Shown here one piece after another: positions 7,184 through 11,638 of a DNA stretch of 11,638 nucleotides. How positions within the stretch are numbered: position 1 is the stretch's first letter; each line of letters opens with the position of its first letter. A program made the position numbers and the translations under genes. Source of the stretch: Syntrophus sp. (in: bacteria) (GTDB lineage: Bacteria > Desulfobacterota > Syntrophia > Syntrophales > UBA5619); the NCBI GenBank assembly GCA_013824905.1, contig PNOO01000058.1, positions 1-11,638 of the forward strand. The letters are read 5' to 3'. The notes below the pieces were generated by a model that did not search any database, had not been told where the DNA came from, and worked only from the letters and a program-made list of their open reading frames with translations.

Positions 7184-7288
7184 TCACTTTCCCGCCGCAG
7201 CCGCTTTTTCCTTCTTCAGCTGACGGTATGCCCACACAATCGAGAAAACGGACAACAAGAGGAAAAATCCGGAACCGAATTTACCGAT
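7184..7288 (-). CDS. Possible 34-residue single-span membrane micropeptide with ATC start
   Basis: Between two enzymes lies an open frame coding for GKFGSGFFLLLSVFSIVWAY, then RQLKKEKAAAAGK and a stop. It reads as one hydrophobic helix of about 17 residues followed by a positively charged tail, so the tail would face the cytoplasm. A perfect AAGGAGG site (7299-7293) precedes it by 4 bases, but the codon there is ATC, not ATG, GTG or TTG. The same context at the upstream dehydrogenase reads GGAGGTGCGCATGGGAAA, against GGAGGTGCGATCGGTAAA here. This looks like a start that changed by one base, or a rare ATC start like the non-canonical start of infC. It could also be a decayed gene. I do not recognise the protein, and its function is unknown. 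Confidence 0.4.
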   Translation of the reverse strand: MGKFGSGFFLLLSVFSIVWAYRQLKKEKAAAAGK

Positions 7289-7308
7289 CGCACCTCCTTG
7301 GTTGCTCG

Positions 7309-8331
7309 TTAGACGCTCTGTCGCAATTTCTCGGCAATCGCCTCACCGACGTCCGTCGTCGAGGAATGTCCGCCCAAATCGTAGGTCCGCACCCGTCCTT
7401 CGGTCAAGACGTCGATGATGGCCTTCTCAAGACTTGCTGCGGTTTTGGCTTCTCCCAGATATTCGAACATCATTTTGCTCGCCATGATGGCGGCGATTGG
7501 ATTGACGACATCCTTATCCGCATACTTGGGCGCCGTTCCATGGATCGGCTCAAATACACCCATGGTATCGCCTATGTTCCCGGCATACGCAAACCCCATT
7601 CCGCCGATGACCCCCGCCCCGACGTCGCTCAAGATATCCCCATTCGCATTCTCGGCAAAGACAATGTCGAACCGTTCGGGATGCATGACGACCTGCATAG
7701 CGCAGGCGTCGATCGTCATATCCTCCGCAACGATATCGGGATATTCTTTGCCCATCTCGTAGAACATCCGCCGCATCGGCTCATCGGTATACGTCAGGAC
7801 ATGGGCCTTGTGGGTAAAGGTGACTTTTTTACGACCCTCCTTCCGGGCAAGCTCGAAACAGAATCTGAGGATCCGCTCCATCCCTTTCGTCGTAAATACC
7901 CGCAGATTGACATGGTAATCGCCATCGATGTAACCGACCCCCCGGTAGAGCCCCTCGGTATTTTCCCGGACGACGATCAGATTCGCATTCGTCTTCATGG
8001 CGTTCGATCCCGGCAGTGATTTGATCGGCCGGACATTCGCGTAGAGATTGTACGACAGCCGAAAACCCATCAGAACCGCAACAGTATGGGGATTTCCGGC
8101 GGCACCGAACAGCACCGCATTCGTCTCGGCAATGCCGTCCAGCGTTTCTTTGGGAAACGGGTTCCCGTATTTTGCAACCGCTGCGTCACCCGTATCCATC
8201 CTCTTGAAATTCATCGTGAAGGTTGTGGCCGTCTCGTTGATCGCATCCAGGACGATCTGCGCCGCCCTGATGACATCCCTGCCGATGCCGTCCCCGGGAA
8301 TGATGCCGATTCGATACTGTTTTTTTCCCAT
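7309..8331 (-). CDS. Isocitrate/isopropylmalate dehydrogenase-family enzyme (copy 1)
   Basis: A 340-residue NAD(P)-dependent decarboxylating beta-hydroxyacid dehydrogenase. Relatives act on isocitrate, homoisocitrate, 3-isopropylmalate or tartrate. It has GDGIG (13-17), substrate arginines Arg91, Arg101 and Arg122, VRENTEGLYRG (121-131) with catalytic Tyr129, catalytic Lys175 in HKAHVL, and metal ligands Asp208, Asp232 and Asp236 in ANGDILSD. EPIHGTAP (261-268) forms the nucleotide loop. All active-site residues of the family are present, so an active enzyme is expected. The ATG at 8331 has AGGAGG 5-6 bases upstream; a GTG two codons earlier overlaps that site and is unlikely. It begins 36 bases after the cupin gene. 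LNLYANVRPI-like sequence does not distinguish among substrates. It may oxidise a product derived from the synthase-like gene, though no isomerase is present here. Confidence 0.92.
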   Translation of the reverse strand: MGKKQYRIGIIPGDGIGRDVIRAAQIVLDAINETATTFTMNFKRMDTGDAAVAKYGNPFPKETLDGIAETNAVLFGAAGNPHTVAVLMGFRLSYNLYANVRPIKSLPGSNAMKTNANLIVVRENTEGLYRGVGYIDGDYHVNLRVFTTKGMERILRFCFELARKEGRKKVTFTHKAHVLTYTDEPMRRMFYEMGKEYPDIVAEDMTIDACAMQVVMHPERFDIVFAENANGDILSDVGAGVIGGMGFAYAGNIGDTMGVFEPIHGTAPKYADKDVVNPIAAIMASKMMFEYLGEAKTAASLEKAIIDVLTEGRVRTYDLGGHSSTTDVGEAIAEKLRQSV

Positions 8332-8367
8332 GCGCACCTCCTGTTTTTCCTGAGGTCTGTTTATCGT

Positions 8368-8778
8368 TTATCGGGAAACTTTTTTATCCGGCTCAAATCC
8401 CGGCTCATAGTAGGGCCCCGGATCATCCTTGTCGACGGCCGTGCCGGCGATACCCCATGACATATCCTTCATCGCCAGAAAGACGACATCCTCATCGGTC
8501 GTTGCGACTGTGGCATGCACCGCGTTTGCGGGTATATGGATGAGTGTCCCGGCGGTCACCAGCTGCTCCTGGCCGTTGACCATCGCCTTGAGCTTCCCTT
8601 TCAGCAGGTAGTTGAACTGCTCGTTCGGATGCGTGTGCGGTTTGGCGCCGGTTCCTGCAGCCTTATGAACCAGACTGACCTGAATTCTCTCTCCCTGCAC
8701 GAGAGGGCCCTTTGCCGTGCTGTAGTCGCCTCCCACATTGACCGATTCTTCCTCGTCAAGACGGTAAAAATATCTCAT
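8368..8778 (-). CDS. Small single-domain cupin protein
   Basis: A 136-residue beta-barrel cupin. Motif 1 is KPHTHPNEQFNYLLKG, giving two metal-binding His residues; the usual Glu position holds Gln, with Glu one residue earlier, as in HxHPxEQ-type cupins. Motif 2 is HIPANAVHA with the third His. It therefore probably binds a divalent metal. The domain alone does not reveal whether it is a dioxygenase, isomerase, lyase or sensor. The start is uncertain: the ATG at 8778 has AAGGAG 9 bases upstream and gives MRYFYRLDEEE; an ATG at 8808 with AAGGA 7 bases upstream would add ten Lys/Glu-rich residues (146 in all). I prefer 8778 because the added stretch reads like a purine-rich ribosome-binding region. 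It lies between the M24 protein and a dehydrogenase, so a role in the same pathway is likely. Confidence 0.87.
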   Translation of the reverse strand: MRYFYRLDEEESVNVGGDYSTAKGPLVQGERIQVSLVHKAAGTGAKPHTHPNEQFNYLLKGKLKAMVNGQEQLVTAGTLIHIPANAVHATVATTDEDVVFLAMKDMSWGIAGTAVDKDDPGPYYEPGFEPDKKVSR

Positions 8779-8839
8779 ATTCTTCCGCTCCTTCTTCTCC
8801 ATATTCATGGGATATCCTTAAAATAACAGTATCTATGAT

Positions 8840-8859
8840 GTTCTTCACGGTTGAAGAAC
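8840..8859 (-). other. Perfect 8-bp stem with CGGT/ACCG tetraloop between M24 gene and cupin gene
   Basis: GTTCTTCA (8840-8847) and TGAAGAAC (8852-8859) pair perfectly around 4 bases, 11 bases past the M24 stop codon. The transcribed strand continues with ATCATAGAT, so there is no U-run and termination would be weak. It could be an RNA-processing or 3'-end protecting stem that sets different levels for the M24 gene and the genes after it. Confidence 0.45.
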
Positions 8860-8870
8860 CGTATCAGCCG

Positions 8871-10067
8871 CTACAGGACGGTTATCTCCTTCGGGAATGC
8901 ATGGAGACACTCGCCGACGCCGGTTTCGCCGACGATATAGTTGTCACAGATGATCGCCGTCGCCTGCTTCGTCGCGATGACCGGATGCGGGGCGATGTTC
9001 ATCGCCGCCTTGAGCTTCATCCGCTCGCCGGGCTGGAACGACGGCCTTTCCACCAAATCGTACCCTTGACCGTGCGCATACAGCCGATTCTCCTTCGGAT
9101 ACCCCCGACTCGACAAAAACTCGTTGTTCGCCCGCATCAGATCCTCTGAATCCGCACCCGGTTTCATCAGGTCCAGCGTCACCTTCTGCGCGACCTTCGC
9201 ATCCTCGAATGCCGCCTGCAACTCCGAAGACACGCTTCCGATACACGCGATACGGTGCAGGTGTGTGTAATACCCCGCCGGATCCGTCGCCTCAACCAGA
9301 ATCCCAATCTGATCCCCTTGCCTGAGCTCTCGGTTCATCGCATGGATCGAACTGTAAGGAAACGGCTTACCCGCCGGCGCCGAACCGATCAAAATGAACT
9401 GCTGCTCGCTCCCCAGCATCCGGCATTTCAAACGTCCCGCCGCTGCAACCTCGAACTCCCGAACCCCGGGACGGATCGCTGCAAAACAGGCCTTCATCGC
9501 CTCATCATGAATCCGTGCACTCTCCCTGATGCACTCGATCTCTTCCGCACTCTTGATCGCTTTGATCTCGTCGATCTCGTCCGTGATATCCACAAACGTC
9601 GCCCCCGTCAAGTGGTCCCGAATGTATCCGGCAAAACCATGCGTCATCGCCCCTTCGTTCACAAACGAAATCCGGCATGGCCCGTATCCCTTCAGCTCTT
9701 CCACGACCTTCTGCCCGTCGTACGTCGTCGTGTAGTTCATCGAAAGCATGATCGGCGTACTGATCCGCTTCTTCACCCCGCGCAACAACCACCCTTCCGG
9801 ACCCGCCTCTTTCGGCTGGCTTGAACCGTGCCAGAAGGTCGTCATCTCATCTTCCCGCGGAAATATCGCCGCCGCAGGATACGCATGAACCGCAGGCATA
9901 TCCGTAAACCATTTCAGATATCCCCCCAGATAATCGTTGTTATTCTGAATCAATAAAAAATCGATCCTTTGCCCTTTCATCACCTCGCGGACCGCCTTCC
10001 ACCTTCTCTCCAGCTCTCCCGTCGATATCGGGCGCATCACCCTTTCTCTAAGCAACTCGTTCTCCAT
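8871..10067 (-). CDS. M24-family creatinase-fold protein lacking metal ligands
   Basis: A 398-residue two-domain protein: creatinase-type N-terminal domain (about 14-165) and M24 catalytic domain (about 172-390). True aminopeptidases of the family bind two metals through Asp, Asp, His, Glu and Glu. At those places this protein has Glu259 (or a nearby residue), His269, His332, Ala359 and Cys374, so only the His is kept. His242 in SSIHAMNREL matches the catalytic His of creatinase (His232), a metal-free C-N hydrolase of the same fold. I infer a metal-free amidinohydrolase or amidohydrolase-like enzyme or a binding protein, not a peptidase. The ATG at 10067 has AAAGGAGA 7 bases upstream. It is the first gene after the promoter at 10105-10133. 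No signal peptide is seen, so it is cytoplasmic. Fold is confident; function is open. Confidence 0.83.
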   Translation of the reverse strand: MENELLRERVMRPISTGELERRWKAVREVMKGQRIDFLLIQNNNDYLGGYLKWFTDMPAVHAYPAAAIFPREDEMTTFWHGSSQPKEAGPEGWLLRGVKKRISTPIMLSMNYTTTYDGQKVVEELKGYGPCRISFVNEGAMTHGFAGYIRDHLTGATFVDITDEIDEIKAIKSAEEIECIRESARIHDEAMKACFAAIRPGVREFEVAAAGRLKCRMLGSEQQFILIGSAPAGKPFPYSSIHAMNRELRQGDQIGILVEATDPAGYYTHLHRIACIGSVSSELQAAFEDAKVAQKVTLDLMKPGADSEDLMRANNEFLSSRGYPKENRLYAHGQGYDLVERPSFQPGERMKLKAAMNIAPHPVIATKQATAIICDNYIVGETGVGECLHAFPKEITVL

Positions 10068-10104
10068 CGCTCTCTCCTTTCAACAAATATAAAACTTCCC
10101 GATA

Positions 10105-10133
10105 TTCATATTACTCATCAGACCAGCTGTCAA
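10105..10133 (-). promoter_or_regulatory. Sigma70-type promoter with FadR-like operator in its spacer (copy 2)
   Basis: On the minus strand, TTGACA (10133-10128), a 17-base spacer and TATGAA (10110-10105) form a strong promoter. The predicted start near 10098 gives a leader of about 31 bases. The spacer contains CTGGTCTGATGAG, even closer to the FadR consensus than copy 1. A regulator bound there would block RNA polymerase between the -35 and -10 boxes, so repression relieved by a pathway acid is the simplest model. Confidence 0.78.
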
Positions 10134-10145
10134 ATGGTTTTTCAT

Positions 10146-10160
10146 ATCCATTAGATGGAT
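10146..10160. promoter_or_regulatory. Inverted repeat ATCCAT-N3-ATGGAT upstream of promoter copy 2
   Basis: Perfect 6-base arms with a 3-base spacer lie 12 bases upstream of the -35 box, centred near -55. The location matches that of the different palindrome before promoter copy 1. It may be an activator site; short arms mean chance cannot be excluded. Confidence 0.3.
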
Positions 10161-10251
10161 TTCTCTGGGATGACCGGCAGAAGCAAATACGAGGGTTTGT
10201 CGCCGCGGCGTACACGGTGTTCCGTGCGCAGACCCCTTCCTTAACGCGACC

Positions 10252-11307
10252 TCAGAGCGCTGAGACGACCGCGTCGCCCATCTGCGTGGTCGTCGCCCTG
10301 CCGCCGAGATCCGGTGTGAGCGCCTTCGCCTCGGCGATCACCCGGTCCATCGCCCGGTCGATCAGTCGAGCCGCCTCGGCGGCTTTCGGCTCCCTGTTCT
10401 TGCGGGCAAACCATTCGAACAGCATTTTTCCCGACACGATCATCGCGTATGGATCGGCAATCCCCTTTCCCACGATGTCGGGCGCCGAACCGTGCGTGGC
10501 CTGTGACATGGCGTGACGTTCACCCGCGCACAGGCCGGGGGCAAGACCCAATCCGCCGACGAGACCCGCCCCTTCGTCGCTCAGGATATCGCCGAACAGA
10601 TTGGTGGTGACCACCACGTCGTACTGCTGCGGGTTCATCACCAGTTTCATTGCCATCGTGTCCACCATCGCCTCTTCGAAGGCGACGTCCGGAAATTCGG
10701 CCGCGACTTTGCGGCACTCCTCAGCAAACATGCCGCAGACGAGCCTGAACACCGGCTCCTTGTGCACTGCGGTGACCTTCCTGCGCTGTCGTGTTCGGGC
10801 GATCTCGAAGGCCTCTCGGGCCACACGACGGGCGCCGCGGCGCGTGATCACGCGCGTGCCGATGGAGATCTCGTCGCTCGGCCGGAACTCCCCGCCGCCG
10901 GCAGTGGCGATGATGGACGACTGCATTCCTTCGTTCACCTCGCGCACAAACACGATATCCACGTTTTTATGCACCGATTGGAGATTCGGGTACGACTTGA
11001 CCGGCCTGATACTGGCAAACAGCTCGAAGCGTTTTCGCACGGGCGGCATAATCCAGGTCGGGTCGTTGCGCGGATAGGCACTGTGACCGATCGGTCCCAT
11101 GATCCAGCCATCGAGCTTGTCGAGGGCCTCCTCCGTCACCGCGGGCAAGGTGCGCCCATGCAACTCATGCCCTCTGCGGCCGATCGGCAGTTCACTCCAC
11201 TCAATCCGGATACCGACCCGATCCGCAGCGGCCTTCATCACTTTGACACACTCAGGAACGACTTCCGGACCGATGTCGTCGCCCAAGAGGATTCCGATTT
11301 TTAACAC
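10252..11307 (-). CDS. Isocitrate/isopropylmalate dehydrogenase-family enzyme (copy 2, divergent)
   Basis: A 351-residue member of the decarboxylating beta-hydroxyacid dehydrogenase family. The GTG at 11307 is the likely start: it follows AGGGAG, gives MLKIGILLGDDIGPE as expected for the family N-terminus, and avoids overlap with the receptor gene that ends at 11330. Catalytic Lys183 (VHKEPV) and metal ligands Asp216, Asp240 and Asp244 (FGDILSDEGAG) are present. Two deviations stand out: GDDIG instead of GDGIG (9-13), and VREVNEGMQS (121-130), where the catalytic Tyr of the usual ENTEGxY motif is Gln129. This may mark a subfamily with a different substrate or mechanism. It directly follows the TctC-type receptor by 22 bases, which ties it to an imported carboxylate. 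It appears richer in GC than the genes after it. The family is confident; activity and substrate are not. Confidence 0.88.
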   Translation of the reverse strand: MLKIGILLGDDIGPEVVPECVKVMKAAADRVGIRIEWSELPIGRRGHELHGRTLPAVTEEALDKLDGWIMGPIGHSAYPRNDPTWIMPPVRKRFELFASIRPVKSYPNLQSVHKNVDIVFVREVNEGMQSSIIATAGGGEFRPSDEISIGTRVITRRGARRVAREAFEIARTRQRRKVTAVHKEPVFRLVCGMFAEECRKVAAEFPDVAFEEAMVDTMAMKLVMNPQQYDVVVTTNLFGDILSDEGAGLVGGLGLAPGLCAGERHAMSQATHGSAPDIVGKGIADPYAMIVSGKMLFEWFARKNREPKAAEAARLIDRAMDRVIAEAKALTPDLGGRATTTQMGDAVVSAL

Positions 11308-11329
11308 ACGCTCTCTCCCTTGCAGTCGA

Positions 11330-11638
11330 TCAATCCATGACGACGCCGACCTTTTCCACGACCTTTGCCCATTTCTCGTTTTCACTTTTCATGAAAGCGG
11401 TGAACTCTTCCTGAGACTTGCTGGTCACGACCTCGATGCCGTTGTCGTTGAGACGCTTGGTCACCTCGGGATCGCTCATCACCTTGAGCACGGCCGTAAA
11501 CAGCCTGTTCACGATCGGCGCCGGCGTACCGGCCGGCACAAACACCCCCTGCCAGGATCCGCTTTTCATGCTTTCAAAACCGAGTTCGGGCATGACCGGC
11601 ACATCGGGCAACGCCTTGACCCGTTTTTGCGCCGCGAC
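11330..11638 (-). CDS. TctC/Bug-family tripartite tricarboxylate transporter receptor, C-terminal 102 residues (cut by window edge)
   Basis: This is the C-terminal third of a periplasmic solute-binding protein of the Bug/TctC family, which feeds carboxylates to a TctA/TctB membrane transporter. The visible part contains ALPDVPVMPELGFE, then SWQGVFVPAGTPAPIVNRL, DPEVTKRLNDNGIEV, EEFTAFMKSENEKWAKVVE and a VGVVMD end, all in the order expected for the family (about 320 residues in total). The frame is open through the window edge, so the signal peptide and ligand-binding aspartate region are outside. No TctA or TctB gene is visible here. The gene sits just upstream of the divergent dehydrogenase, and both are probably on one message. 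Bug proteins bind many different acids, so the ligand is unknown. Confidence 0.92.
   Translation of the reverse strand, partial: VAAQKRVKALPDVPVMPELGFESMKSGSWQGVFVPAGTPAPIVNRLFTAVLKVMSDPEVTKRLNDNGIEVVTSKSQEEFTAFMKSENEKWAKVVEKVGVVMD

Noticed and set aside
7141..8019. A 292-codon plus-strand open frame
   Set aside because: It is antisense to the isocitrate/isopropylmalate dehydrogenase-like gene and the micropeptide region, with no recognisable domain.
10208..10229. Hairpin (GCG-bulge-CACGG / CCGTG-CGC) after dehydrogenase copy 2 as a terminator
   Set aside because: The stem is interrupted, and no U-run follows on the transcribed strand; too weak to annotate.

Overview
The window is a densely packed, single-direction catabolic gene cluster. 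Every convincing gene lies on the minus strand, so transcription runs from high to low coordinates. No stretch of more than about 230 bases lacks a gene, and I see no tRNA, rRNA, CRISPR array, insertion sequence or phage gene. The moderately high GC content, strong Shine-Dalgarno sites (AAGGAG type) and a Bug/TctC-type solute receptor suggest a Gram-negative proteobacterium or a Desulfobacterota-like (syntroph or sulfate-reducer type) bacterium. The sequence does not settle the taxonomy.

Order in the direction of transcription: (1) the C-terminal end of a TctC/Bug periplasmic receptor (11638-11330), followed 22 bases later by an isocitrate/isopropylmalate dehydrogenase-like enzyme (11307-10252). 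(2) A 184-base gap holding a strong sigma70-type promoter, then a creatinase/Xaa-Pro-peptidase fold (M24) protein that has lost its metal ligands (10067-8871), a small cupin, a second isocitrate/isopropylmalate dehydrogenase-like enzyme, a possible 34-residue membrane micropeptide, a D-2-hydroxyacid dehydrogenase, a FadR-type GntR regulator, a 3-hydroxyisobutyrate dehydrogenase-family enzyme and an HbpS/GlcG-like protein (to 3739). (3) A 229-base gap holding a second copy of almost the same promoter, then a second M24 protein that keeps a metal-site pattern, a homocitrate/isopropylmalate synthase-like DRE-TIM enzyme, an 18-bp-stem hairpin, and the N-terminal half of a GlcD-like FAD oxidase that runs off the window.

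Together the genes look like an uptake and breakdown route for a carboxylic acid or amide-linked acid that I cannot identify. It would have a tripartite tricarboxylate-type importer, two M24 hydrolase/lyase candidates, one carbon-carbon bond-forming or -cleaving enzyme, and five hydroxyacid oxidoreductases. It resembles the leucine/lysine alpha-ketoacid elongation logic (synthase plus decarboxylating dehydrogenase), but no isomerase (aconitase/LeuCD) is visible in the window.

The most striking non-coding signal is a pair of near-identical promoters (3623-3651 and 10105-10133; 24 of 29 positions identical). Their 17-base spacer contains CTGGTnTGATGAG, which resembles a FadR-family operator. 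They precede the two M24 genes, and a FadR-type regulator is encoded between them, so the two halves may form one regulon.
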